DNA of 64,000 nucleotides from Leuconostoc holzapfelii (GTDB lineage: Bacteria; Bacillota; Bacilli; Lactobacillales; Lactobacillaceae). The notes below the pieces were generated by a model, which was given only the letters and a program-made list of their open reading frames with translations, made no database searches and was not told the DNA's origin. The position numbers and the translations under genes were made by a program. Shown one piece after another: positions 54,997 through 63,694 of this stretch. The DNA lies in the NCBI RefSeq assembly GCF_012396485.1, contig NZ_JAAXPO010000003.1, forward strand, positions 1-64,000, written 5' to 3'. Position 1 is the first letter of the stretch, and each line of letters starts with the position of its first letter.

Positions 54997-56272
54997 AAAC
55001 CAAACGATTGACCAAATGGCCAAACAAATCCGGCAAGAAACGGCTGCCACAGATGACGCCATTGTTGCGGCACAAGTCGCTGATATTATCAAAAATGTGC
55101 GCGAAAATGGCGATGAAGCGCTTAAGACGTATAGTGCAACATTTGATGACGTCACGCCAGCAACATGGCGTGTTTCCGAAGCTGAAATTCAAGCAGCAAT
55201 GGCCAGTGTCCCGCAAAAGGTGCTGGCGGCATTGAGGACGGCTGCGGAAAATATTCGCACGTTTCATCAACAAGAAGTTGCAGTTGGTTTTGAGGATACG
55301 CCACGTGAAGGGATTGTCCGTGGGGTCAAAGTGACGCCGTTGTCTGCAGTTGGGATTTATGTGCCGGGTGGGACAGCAGCCTATCCTTCATCTGTCTTGA
55401 TGAATGCAATTCCAGCCAAAATCGCTGGTGTCCCTAACATTGTGATGGTGACGCCACCGCAAAAAGATGGGCTTAATCCCATTGTTTTGGCCGCAGCTAA
55501 AATTGCTGGGGTTGACCAAATTTTCCAAGTCGGTGGGGCGCAAGCCATTGCGGCTTTGGCGTATGGGACGGCAACGATCCCGGCAGTAGATAAAATCACA
55601 GGACCTGGTAATCGCTACGTGGCAATGGCCAAAAAAATGGTCTATGGTCAAGTTGCCATTGACATGATTGCTGGCCCCTCTGAAATTGGGATTCTCGCTG
55701 ATGATTCTGCGCGTGCAGCAGACATTGCGGCTGACTTATTATCACAAGCCGAACATGATGTGAATGCCCGTGTGCTGTTGATGACAACCTCTGCGGCGTT
55801 GGCAACCGCAGTTAATGCTGCCGTGGCGCAACAGCTTGAAACTTTGCCACGCGCTGACATTGCCCGTGCGGCAATCAATGATCACGGTGTGATTTATTTG
55901 GTCAACACCATTGATGAGATGTTCACCTTGATGAATCTGGTTGGCCCAGAGCACCTTGAAGTCCAATTGACTAATCCGGCGCAATATCTCGCGAAAATTC
56001 AAAATGCTGGCTCTATATTTTTGGGCCCTTATGCCTCAGAACCGCTGGGGGACTACTTTTCCGGTCCAAATCACATTCTACCTACAGGTGGCACGGCCCG
56101 CTTTAGTTCACCCTTGGGCGTCTGGGATTTTCAAAAGCGATTGCAATATCTACAATACACACAATCAGCCTTGGCCGAGGATTTACCAGCCGTCACGCAA
56201 TTAGCGCGGGCAGAAGGCCTAGAAGCTCATGCGCGTGCTGTACAAACACGGTTTAATTCAAATGTTGGGTGA
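54983..56272 (+). CDS. hisD: Histidinol dehydrogenase
   Basis: The 429-residue NAD+ enzyme carries the HisD hallmarks: YVPGGTAAYPSSVLMNAIPA, KITGPGNRYVAMAKK, DMIAGPSEIGILAD, EHDVNARVLL (zinc ligands follow in the NHILPTGGTARF segment). It oxidises histidinol to histidine in two steps. GGAGAG precedes ATG, and it overlaps hisZG by 14 bp. Confidence 0.97.
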   Translation: MQIIKNQTIDQMAKQIRQETAATDDAIVAAQVADIIKNVRENGDEALKTYSATFDDVTPATWRVSEAEIQAAMASVPQKVLAALRTAAENIRTFHQQEVAVGFEDTPREGIVRGVKVTPLSAVGIYVPGGTAAYPSSVLMNAIPAKIAGVPNIVMVTPPQKDGLNPIVLAAAKIAGVDQIFQVGGAQAIAALAYGTATIPAVDKITGPGNRYVAMAKKMVYGQVAIDMIAGPSEIGILADDSARAADIAADLLSQAEHDVNARVLLMTTSAALATAVNAAVAQQLETLPRADIARAAINDHGVIYLVNTIDEMFTLMNLVGPEHLEVQLTNPAQYLAKIQNAGSIFLGPYASEPLGDYFSGPNHILPTGGTARFSSPLGVWDFQKRLQYLQYTQSALAEDLPAVTQLARAEGLEAHARAVQTRFNSNVG

Positions 56273-56294
56273 AACAAAAAATGAGGAAATGACG

Positions 56295-56882
56295 ATGACG
56301 AGAACAGCAACAATCACACGGGCAACATTTGAAACAAAAATTGAACTGACACTTGATTTGGATGCGCAGGGCATCATCGAGATTACTACCGGCGTAGGCT
56401 ATCTCGATCATATGTTGACGCTTTTTGCCAAACACGGCCGCTTTGGCTTAACCATTCATGCACAAGGTGATTTAGCCGTTGATGCGCATCACTTGGTTGA
56501 AGATGTCGGGCTGGTGTTAGGTGAGGCATTTCGGCAAGCGTTGGGCGATAAGCAAGGTATTGAACGCTATGGGGCCCAATTTATCCCTATGGATGAAACC
56601 TTAACGCGTACTGTTGTGGATCTATCCGGTCGGCCGTATTTTGTCTGTCAAGCTGAATTGACAACACCGGTACTTGGCCAGTTAGAAACGGAAACCATAC
56701 CTGATTTTTGGCAGGCCTTTACCAATCAATTAGCCGCTAATGTCCACATCTCAGTACTTTATGGGCGCAATACGCACCATAAAATTGAGAGTATTTTTAA
56801 AGCGATGGGGCGCACCATGCGCCAGGCAGTCACCATTAATCCCGATATTATTGGTGTGAATTCAACTAAAGGCCAGCTATAG
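56295..56882 (+). CDS. hisB: Imidazoleglycerol-phosphate dehydratase
   Basis: The 195-residue monofunctional dehydratase has both Mn-binding motifs (DAHHLVEDVGLVLGEA and RNTHHKIESIFKAMGR) and YLDHMLTLFAKHG. The phosphatase domain fused in enterobacterial HisB is absent, which fits the separate hisK. GAGGA at 56283-56287 suits ATG 56295 best. Frames upstream of this overlap hisD. Confidence 0.96.
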   Translation: MTRTATITRATFETKIELTLDLDAQGIIEITTGVGYLDHMLTLFAKHGRFGLTIHAQGDLAVDAHHLVEDVGLVLGEAFRQALGDKQGIERYGAQFIPMDETLTRTVVDLSGRPYFVCQAELTTPVLGQLETETIPDFWQAFTNQLAANVHISVLYGRNTHHKIESIFKAMGRTMRQAVTINPDIIGVNSTKGQL

Positions 56883-56921
56883 CCGCTAGTGAGTAGAAAA
56901 GATGAGGAGGGTGTTGTCGAC

Positions 56922-57584
56922 ATGGTACAACCCACAACAACAGGATTAAATGAAAAGCCCATGATTGCAGTCATTGATTATGGGGCCGGCAATATTCGTA
57001 ATGTGATGAAGGCGATGGCTTTTGTGAATCTACCAGCTAAATTAACCAAAGATCCGGCCGAAATTCTTGCAGCCGACGGGATTGTGATTCCGGGTGTCGG
57101 CGCATTCAAATCGGCCATGCAGCAAATGACTGCAGCGCAATTGGTTGACCCCATTCAGGCTGCCGTGGCACAAGGGACACCTATTTTAGGTATTTGCTTG
57201 GGGATGCAACTGTTATTTGACTCTTCGACGGAATTTGGTGCAACGCCAGGCCTGGGATTAATTCCAGGAAAAATTGTTGCTTTACCGGAAAACACAGGCT
57301 ATAAAGTGCCGCAGATGGGTTGGAACCAAAATCAATCGCGCATCGCTCACCCGTTGACACGCGGCATTGCCGGCGAATATACCTATTTTGTGCATTCCTA
57401 TTATGCCCAAACAGCCCCTGAATATATTGCGGCCAGTGTTGATTATGGTGTCGAGGTACCTAGCATCGTGATGAAAGATAATGTCTTTGGGGCACAGTTT
57501 CACCCAGAAAAATCTGGTGAAGTTGGCTTACGTGTCTGGACCGCGTTTGCCGAGATGATTCAAGAAAGGCGGGTACAAGTATGA
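56922..57584 (+). CDS. hisH: Imidazole glycerol phosphate synthase, glutaminase subunit
   Basis: The 220-residue class I glutamine amidotransferase has the nucleophile Cys in GICLGMQLLF and the His-Glu pair in FGAQFHPEKSG. It supplies ammonia to HisF. An extra N-terminus of about 13 residues (MVQPTTTGLNEKP) precedes the usual start MIAVIDYGAGN. ATG 56922 lies 11 bases after GGAGG; the inner ATG at 56961 has no such signal. Confidence 0.93.
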   Translation: MVQPTTTGLNEKPMIAVIDYGAGNIRNVMKAMAFVNLPAKLTKDPAEILAADGIVIPGVGAFKSAMQQMTAAQLVDPIQAAVAQGTPILGICLGMQLLFDSSTEFGATPGLGLIPGKIVALPENTGYKVPQMGWNQNQSRIAHPLTRGIAGEYTYFVHSYYAQTAPEYIAASVDYGVEVPSIVMKDNVFGAQFHPEKSGEVGLRVWTAFAEMIQERRVQV

Positions 57585-58294
57585 TATTACCAGCAATTGA
57601 TCTTTTAAATGGGCAATCGGTTCGGCTACGGCAAGGGGATTACCAGCAAGTCACCCCAATTCATGCTGACCCAGTCAGGCAAGCGCAAGCTGTGAATGCC
57701 GCTGGTATCCATGCTTTGCATGTCGTTGATTTGGATGGCGCGCGAACGGGGCGTGTGGTTAATTTAGCTGTCATTCAGCAAATACGAACTGTTTTTGAAG
57801 GCTTTATGGCAGTTGGTGGTGGGATTCGCACATTAGCGCAAATCGCACAATATGCTGAGATGGGGGTCAATCGCATCATTCTAGGTTCGATTGCCTTGAA
57901 ATCACCTGAACTCGTCAAAGCTGCGGTGGCACGTTTTGGTGATGTGATTGCCGTGAGCATAGATGGTAAAAATAACGTCGTGGCGACCGAAGGCTGGTTG
58001 GAAGACACCAATGTCTCATTTGATGCTTTAATGGCTGAAATGCTGACCATTGGTGTGACGCAATTCATTGTGACCGATGTGGCGCGTGATGGCATGTTAA
58101 CTGGACCTAATATACCGCTACTAACGCGTTTGCAACAACAATTTCCTGAGGCCACGATTATTGCCAGTGGCGGTATTGCTGAATTATCAGACGTATTGGC
58201 CCTGCAACAGGCCGGCATTACCGATGTGATCATTGGCAAAGCGCTAGCAGTCGGGCAAATCACGTTGGCCCAATTGGCAGCAAGTGAGGTGTAA
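57581..58294 (+). CDS. hisA: ProFAR isomerase
   Basis: The 237-residue TIM-barrel isomerase begins [21 protein letters not shown] with the catalytic Asp in PAIDL, has the [10 protein letters not shown] strand, and [12 protein letters not shown] with the second Asp, ending with [10 protein letters not shown]. Its ATG overlaps the hisH stop (ATGA). Confidence 0.96.
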   Translation: MILPAIDLLNGQSVRLRQGDYQQVTPIHADPVRQAQAVNAAGIHALHVVDLDGARTGRVVNLAVIQQIRTVFEGFMAVGGGIRTLAQIAQYAEMGVNRIILGSIALKSPELVKAAVARFGDVIAVSIDGKNNVVATEGWLEDTNVSFDALMAEMLTIGVTQFIVTDVARDGMLTGPNIPLLTRLQQQFPEATIIASGGIAELSDVLALQQAGITDVIIGKALAVGQITLAQLAASEV

Positions 58295-58295
58295 G

Positions 58296-59060
58296 ATGAC
58301 ATTAGCCAAACGCATTATCCCAGCATTAGATGTTAAAAACGGTCGGGTGGTCAAAGGGATCCAGTTTAAACAATTACAAGACGTTGGGGACCCAGTCGCT
58401 TCGGCAACTGCATACCAAGATGCTGGGGCAGATGAACTCGTTTTCTTAGATATTTCTGCTACGCAAGAGGGGCGTGCGACGATGATTGAAGTCGTTGAAC
58501 GGGTTTCAGCAGCTGTCTTTATTCCCTTAACGGCAGGCGGTGGTGTGACGGATCTGGCGAGTATGAAGGCTATTATTCAAGCCGGCGCTGATAAAGTCTT
58601 CCTGAATTCTGCTGCCGTAGACAACCCAGCTTTGATTACAGCAGGGGCCGCTCTTTATGGCTCTCAGGCCATAGTCGGGGCGATAGATACGAAATGGGAT
58701 GACGTAGCAAAAATGTATCGCGTGTATACCGCTGGCGGGACGCGACCCACAGCATTGAATGCCCTGGATTGGGCGGAAACCATGGTCGCCTATGGTGTAG
58801 GCGAGCTGTTGGTGACCAGCATGTCAGCTGATGGGACAAAAAAAGGCTATGATATCGCATTGTATCAAGCCTTACAAGCACGAGTAAAAGTGCCAATTAT
58901 TGCCAGTGGCGGTGCGGGAAGTCAACAAGATTTCACCGCTGTATTTCAAGATGGCGCTGTTGATGGCGCGTTGGCCGCCTCAGTTTTTCATTACGGGGAA
59001 ATGCGTCTCCCGGAATTAAAAATGCACTTATATGAGAAAGGTATCCCCATCCGATTATGA
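58296..59060 (+). CDS. hisF: Imidazole glycerol phosphate synthase, cyclase subunit
   Basis: The 254-residue TIM barrel begins [21 protein letters not shown] with the catalytic Asp in ALDV, and has [31 protein letters not shown] (second Asp) and ASGGAGS. It closes the imidazole ring and releases AICAR. ATG 58296 lies one base after the hisA stop. Confidence 0.96.
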   Translation: MTLAKRIIPALDVKNGRVVKGIQFKQLQDVGDPVASATAYQDAGADELVFLDISATQEGRATMIEVVERVSAAVFIPLTAGGGVTDLASMKAIIQAGADKVFLNSAAVDNPALITAGAALYGSQAIVGAIDTKWDDVAKMYRVYTAGGTRPTALNALDWAETMVAYGVGELLVTSMSADGTKKGYDIALYQALQARVKVPIIASGGAGSQQDFTAVFQDGAVDGALAASVFHYGEMRLPELKMHLYEKGIPIRL

Positions 59061-59407
59061 CAAACCAATTGATGCCAAATTTTAACCAGCGCTTACAAAA
59101 TGGTTTAGTGCCAGCCATTGTCACAGATTTTACGACCGGTGCCGTCTTGATGTTAGCCTATATGAATGCAGAAAGCTTCCAGCGCACATGCGCAACCAAA
59201 GAAACCTGGTTTTGGTCGCGCGAGCGCAACGAATTGTGGCACAAAGGGGCGACCAGTGGACACACCCAGCACGTTGAGACGATGATGCTGGACTGCGATG
59301 CCGATACACTGCTTATTCAAGTGACACCCAACGGTCCAGCCTGCCATACTGGCGCAACATCGTGCTTTTTTAATCCGGTGTCAACCAAAGAAGCCCAGGC
59401 AGAATAG
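59057..59407 (+). CDS. hisI: Phosphoribosyl-AMP cyclohydrolase
   Basis: The 116-residue enzyme has the HisI motifs [32 protein letters not shown] and [21 protein letters not shown] with zinc-binding cysteines and metal-binding aspartates. It opens the purine ring of PR-AMP. ATG overlaps the hisF stop by four bases. HisI and HisE are separate genes here. Confidence 0.96.
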   Translation: MTNQLMPNFNQRLQNGLVPAIVTDFTTGAVLMLAYMNAESFQRTCATKETWFWSRERNELWHKGATSGHTQHVETMMLDCDADTLLIQVTPNGPACHTGATSCFFNPVSTKEAQAE

Positions 59408-59435
59408 CAATAAATAGAAAGGCGAACCTTGAACA

Positions 59436-59762
59436 ATGACAAAACAAACGCTTGAAGAATTATATGACCTCGCATATCAACGACATGTTCAACCAATCCC
59501 CGGCGCCTATACAAGTTATTTGTATGCGCAGGGGCAAGACAAAATTTTAAAAAAGGTGGGTGAAGAAGCCACGGAAGTGATTCTTGGCGCTAAAAATAAT
59601 CGTGAAGAATTAATCTATGAAACGGCGGATTTATTCTTTCATTTAATGGTATTATTAGTGTCAACAGATGTCTCATTGGCAGAGATTGAAGCAGAACTTG
59701 GTGCGCGTGTGGGACAACAATCGCGCTTACATGAACGACAGAATTGGCGAGGTGAAGCATGA
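59436..59762 (+). CDS. hisE: Phosphoribosyl-ATP pyrophosphatase
   Basis: The 108-residue MazG-like enzyme has YTSYLYAQGQDKILKKVGEEATEVILGAK with the metal-binding ExxE pattern and ELIYETADLFFHLMVLL. It hydrolyses PR-ATP to PR-AMP. It overlaps hisC by four bases (ATGA). Confidence 0.96.
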   Translation: MTKQTLEELYDLAYQRHVQPIPGAYTSYLYAQGQDKILKKVGEEATEVILGAKNNREELIYETADLFFHLMVLLVSTDVSLAEIEAELGARVGQQSRLHERQNWRGEA

Positions 59763-60823
59763 AAGAAACCATCAAAAACTTAACCGCCTATCAGGCAGAA
59801 TTACCCGTGGATGTAGTAAAAGCAAAGTACCAACTTGCGCATTTGGCCCGCTTATCGGCCAATGAATCGCCGTATGGCCCTTCACCAAAGGTCGGCGCAG
59901 CCATTCGGACCGTTCCAGATGAGATGCTTGGTTTTTATCCCGACGGGCAAGCAACGCTACTCCGCCAAAAAGTGGCGGCTTTAGAACAAGTTGATCCAGA
60001 AAATTTAGTTTTTGGTGTTGGCGCAGACGAACTCATTCAATTACTAACACGGACAGTACTAACCCCAGGTGGAAATATGGTGGTGCCAGCCCCAACGTTT
60101 GGCGAATACGCACTACATGCACAAATTGAGCAGGCCACAACCAAGCAAGTGCCAGTTGATGACGAAACAGGGCATGTTGACTTTGCGACAATGCTGGCAG
60201 CCGTGGATGACCGGACGGAAATGGTCTGGTTGGCTAATCCAAACAACCCAACCGGTGTGTTTGAAACTCGCGCCGACATTTTGGCCTTTTTGGACCAGTT
60301 ACCGGCATCAGTTGTGTTGGTAGTTGATGAGGCGTATTATGATTTTGTTGATGCGCCTGATGCCACGTTGGCTGGGGATGTTGGCAATTATCCAAATTTA
60401 GTGGTCCTCCGAACGTTATCGAAAGCATACGGGTTAGCGAATTTGCGTGTTGGCTATGGTATCATGACCGAACCACTTTATCCGGTGATGCAAGCAGTGC
60501 GTTTGCCATACAATCTTAATACCTATCAAATCGTGGGTGGGGCAGCAGCTTTAGATGATCAAGATTATTTGCAGGACGTCGTGAAAAAGGTCCAACACGA
60601 GCGCAAGCTATTCCAAGATTTCTTGCGTGAACAGGGCTTTAAATTTTATGCGTCACAAACAAACTTTATTTGGCTTCAAGTCGGTGACACCAAGCGTGTC
60701 GGGGAACTGCTCTTATCACAAGGCTATCAAGTCAATGATCGCTTAAGCGATACTTGGCTGCGAATTGCCCTGGGTACGCCAGCAGACAATGCTGGGATGC
60801 GGGACATCTTAGCACAACTTTAA
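59759..60823 (+). CDS. hisC: Histidinol-phosphate aminotransferase
   Basis: The 354-residue fold-type I PLP enzyme has the LSANESPYGPSP start, FGVGADELIQ, NPNNPTG and the PLP lysine Lys222 in RTLSKAYGLANLRVGY. It converts imidazole acetol phosphate to histidinol phosphate. It is the last gene of the operon and is followed by a terminator. Confidence 0.97.
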   Translation: MKETIKNLTAYQAELPVDVVKAKYQLAHLARLSANESPYGPSPKVGAAIRTVPDEMLGFYPDGQATLLRQKVAALEQVDPENLVFGVGADELIQLLTRTVLTPGGNMVVPAPTFGEYALHAQIEQATTKQVPVDDETGHVDFATMLAAVDDRTEMVWLANPNNPTGVFETRADILAFLDQLPASVVLVVDEAYYDFVDAPDATLAGDVGNYPNLVVLRTLSKAYGLANLRVGYGIMTEPLYPVMQAVRLPYNLNTYQIVGGAAALDDQDYLQDVVKKVQHERKLFQDFLREQGFKFYASQTNFIWLQVGDTKRVGELLLSQGYQVNDRLSDTWLRIALGTPADNAGMRDILAQL

Positions 60824-60851
60824 AAAGCACAGGCTACGGCCCGTGCTTTTT
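60822..60851 (+). terminator. Terminator of the his operon
   Basis: AAAAAGCAC and GTGCTTTTT pair around an inner GG/CC step; the stem ends in T. Confidence 0.88.
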
Positions 60852-61032
60852 AAATAATATAAATGTAATTGAAAATTATTAAAAAACCCCCATAAAACGA
60901 ACATTACATTAATAATTATAACGGTTTTGTTACAAGCGAAGATACCTAATGAAACGTAGTCCGTTATGGGGTAAACTAATATTAGCAAAATTGTCTATCG
61001 CGTTATAAATACATAAATGTTGGGGTAAAAGT
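60852..61032. promoter_or_regulatory. AT-rich leader before the exosortase locus
   Basis: The stretch has no gene. A possible promoter is TTAGCA (60982-60987) with TATAAA (61004-61009), 16 bp apart. ATAACGG (60918-60924) and CCGTTAT (60961-60967) are inverted copies of unknown meaning. GGGG before ATG 61033 is a weak ribosome binding site. Confidence 0.35.
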
Positions 61033-61770
61033 ATGAATGTTTTGCGGAAAATTTTGATCATTGGATTTTTCACAATTTTTGTCGTTTTTGGATTTCATAT
61101 ACAAAAAGTGAGTGCCAATGGAAGTGGTATTGTCATTGACGGAAACTATAATGACTGGAATGGTCAATACCAAAAGGTACAAGCAAATAGTGATGCACAA
61201 CGCAATGTCGGCATTTGGGCGGATCAAAATAACATTTATTTTTATATGGATTCAGCACCTGACTTTGGCCATAACAACCAAGGAAATGATAATAGCACAT
61301 ATCTCAATACGGATTTTACTATTCAAGTAGGTGGTCAGACGTACGTAGTAGGTTCAGGAAGAGGTTTTATGGATCAAAGTATTCGTAACTTTGAATCATC
61401 ACCAACCAATGCAAGTACATCATTTGATATAAAATATTGGGCTTATACGGCAGCGAATCATTATACGCCGCAAGTTGTCGGGAAGGCGTTGGCGACACAT
61501 GTTGTGAAAGGGAATCACTCAGATAACATTTTTGAAGCGGCAATTCCCATGAAAGCACTGGGTATTACAACAATTCCAGAAAATACGCCAATCGCCATCA
61601 GTAATCCGTCGATCTGGCGAGGGACTGTTTCAATCAATTATGCTGGTGCACCGACTGGTCCGTGGGTTCTTGTTGGGATCGGGGTGATTTTTGCAGCGTT
61701 TGGTGGTATCTGGCAAATTCGTGGCACAAAGAAAATAATGTTACATGAAATGGAAGTGGTACATGCTTAA
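61033..61770 (+). CDS. Secreted protein with C-terminal exosortase-type sorting tail (Firmicu-CTERM-like)
   Basis: The 245-residue protein has a signal peptide (cleavage near VSANG, about 28). Its exported domain (about 30-200) begins with IDGNYNDWNGQY, reminiscent of carbohydrate-binding/DOMON beta-sandwich folds. The C-terminus is a tripartite tail: APTGPW (206-211), a hydrophobic segment (about 211-228), then a basic stretch (RGTKK). This resembles LPXTG and PEP-CTERM tails. As the next gene is an exosortase, it is the likely substrate. The end of its frame overlaps the exosortase start by 8 bp. Confidence 0.75.
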   Translation: MNVLRKILIIGFFTIFVVFGFHIQKVSANGSGIVIDGNYNDWNGQYQKVQANSDAQRNVGIWADQNNIYFYMDSAPDFGHNNQGNDNSTYLNTDFTIQVGGQTYVVGSGRGFMDQSIRNFESSPTNASTSFDIKYWAYTAANHYTPQVVGKALATHVVKGNHSDNIFEAAIPMKALGITTIPENTPIAISNPSIWRGTVSINYAGAPTGPWVLVGIGVIFAAFGGIWQIRGTKKIMLHEMEVVHA

Positions 61771-62347
61771 ATATATGTTACTGCTCGTTTGTGTTATGCT
61801 TTGGATGTATCTCCTAACCGTACTAAAACGTGCCAAGAATGGCGCGTTTTATTTCTTGGTGGGAAGTGCGGGCGTGTTTATTTTCTTACTGTTTATGAGT
61901 AAACCATATGGTATATGGCTTTTTGCAACAGCAATGACTTGGTCTGTGGGTTTGGTGGGACACGCCACTGGATTTTTTACAACCTTTTATTTTACGCATG
62001 TTATTCAAGTTGTTGTCGATCACCATATTAGCCTTTTTGTGATAGATTATGAGTGCTCGGGTATTATTGAGTCGACGGCTTTTATAGGACTGATTGCATT
62101 CTATCCAATATATTCAATCAAGCGTCGTTTTGTACTTGGAATCCTTGGAATCCTATGGTTTTTTATTGCAAATATTGTGCGTTTGTCTATGGTAGCTATC
62201 ATGATTTATTTGTTTGGCGATAATATATTTTATTTGGCGCACGCCATTTTGGGCCGCTTATTATTTTACGGCCTAGCGATTCTACTTTACTATCTTGTTT
62301 TTACCAAGGGTCAGCTGGTGAATCACATGTTCAAAAAGTTAGGATAA
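61763..62347 (+). CDS. xrtG: Exosortase family protein XrtG
   Basis: The 194-residue protein has about six to seven membrane helices and the exosortase triad: Cys98 in DYECSGIIES, Arg140 in NIVRLSM and His160 in YLAHAILGR. Exosortases are membrane cysteine transpeptidases that process C-terminal sorting tails; XrtG is the form found in Firmicutes. GGAAG nine bases upstream favours ATG 61763 over ATG 61745, which would add six residues. It lies between its probable substrate and the associated glycosyltransferase. Experimental function is unknown to me. Confidence 0.85.
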   Translation: MLKYMLLLVCVMLWMYLLTVLKRAKNGAFYFLVGSAGVFIFLLFMSKPYGIWLFATAMTWSVGLVGHATGFFTTFYFTHVIQVVVDHHISLFVIDYECSGIIESTAFIGLIAFYPIYSIKRRFVLGILGILWFFIANIVRLSMVAIMIYLFGDNIFYLAHAILGRLLFYGLAILLYYLVFTKGQLVNHMFKKLG

Positions 62348-62350
62348 TCT

Positions 62351-63691
62351 ATGGCACTTTATTTTCATCAATTTATTTATCAAATTGGCTTTTGGTTTAC
62401 TTGGTTGTTGATACCAATTGTCGTCGAAATTATACCCGCTGTGAGTCATGCATTGACGTTGCAACACACTGTTAAGGCAAGTAAACAGTATCAGGTGCCA
62501 TTAAAAATGCCAATGATTTCGATTGTATTGCCAGTTTATAACTCTGAGAAGACGCTATATCAATGTATTGCATCTATTGCTACGTCCTCATATCCAAAAC
62601 AGCTGATTCAAATTATTGTAGCAAACAACCATAGTACAGATAATAGTTTTCAAGTCTTTCATCAGGCGCAAGCGAATTTTCCAGATTTACGGTTACAGTG
62701 GATGAATACAGATGCTGGAAAAGCAAGAGCGCTGAATGCAGCAATATATAATAGTATGGGTTCCTATGTCATGAATTTAGATACAGATGGCTGGCTCGAA
62801 CGAGAAGCATTACTTAATATGGTCCTTTATTTTGAAAATAATAGCCAAATTGATGCCGCCACTGGGACAATTCTAACCCAAAAAGAAGCTATTGCAGCAA
62901 CACACAAAAAGGGATTGAAGTTGTTGCAACGCAATGAGTACTTTGAATATGCACAAGCTTTTTTGTCAGGCAGAAGTATTGAGAGTCAAAATGATCGATT
63001 ATTTACAATGTCAGGTGCTTTTTCGGCTTTTCGTAGAGAGGTTTTAGTACAAACCTATATGTATAATGTCGATACAATTGGTGAAGATACCGATATGATC
63101 TTTCAATTGCGTTATCGCCTTGGTAAAAGAATTGGTTTTGTTGTGGATGCAATTTTTTATGTTGAACCAATTTCTGGTCTTGAAGAGTTGTATCTTCAGC
63201 GGCAAAGATGGCAGCGCGGACAAATTGAGGTTGCCCAAAACTTCCTTCAAAAGAAACTTAATGTCAATCAAATCTTTAGTAATTTTATGATTGGGCGTTT
63301 AATGGTGGATCATACGTTTGTTTTTCCACGATTGATTTGGATGATTGGGTTAGGCATGCTGGTTTACTTGGGGTATTCCCCAATTGTGGTTAGTCTATCG
63401 CTTGTGATGATGTATCTTCTGTATGTGTTATTTGGATTGCTTAACTATTTAAGTTCGATGCAGTTATTGAAAAAGTTTGATGAGGAACGGCTGTATTATC
63501 GTAAGCAATGGCCACTGATTCTAACATTACCGCTTTATAATGGTATAAACACCGCGATTCGCTTAGTGGGAATTATCAATGCGATGACAAGCCGTGCGAA
63601 TTGGCAAACCAAAAAATTTAGCGTAGAAATCGCTGAGATTAAGGCAATTATATTTTCAGACTTTACGTTGAAAAAGAAAGGTAAAAAATAG
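62351..63691 (+). CDS. Exosortase G-associated glycosyltransferase, family 2
   Basis: The 446-residue membrane glycosyltransferase has an N-terminal helix (about 10-30), a GT2 domain (about 55-310) with ISIVLPVYNSEKTL, the metal-binding NLDTDGW, EDTDMIFQLRYRLG and QRQRWQRGQIE (the Q/RxxRW motif of processive enzymes), then three or four C-terminal helices. It probably polymerises or transfers a sugar across the membrane. It starts 3 bp after xrtG. The same gene partner is known from computational descriptions of XrtG loci. Confidence 0.87.
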   Translation: MALYFHQFIYQIGFWFTWLLIPIVVEIIPAVSHALTLQHTVKASKQYQVPLKMPMISIVLPVYNSEKTLYQCIASIATSSYPKQLIQIIVANNHSTDNSFQVFHQAQANFPDLRLQWMNTDAGKARALNAAIYNSMGSYVMNLDTDGWLEREALLNMVLYFENNSQIDAATGTILTQKEAIAATHKKGLKLLQRNEYFEYAQAFLSGRSIESQNDRLFTMSGAFSAFRREVLVQTYMYNVDTIGEDTDMIFQLRYRLGKRIGFVVDAIFYVEPISGLEELYLQRQRWQRGQIEVAQNFLQKKLNVNQIFSNFMIGRLMVDHTFVFPRLIWMIGLGMLVYLGYSPIVVSLSLVMMYLLYVLFGLLNYLSSMQLLKKFDEERLYYRKQWPLILTLPLYNGINTAIRLVGIINAMTSRANWQTKKFSVEIAEIKAIIFSDFTLKKKGKK

Positions 63692-63694
63692 GCA

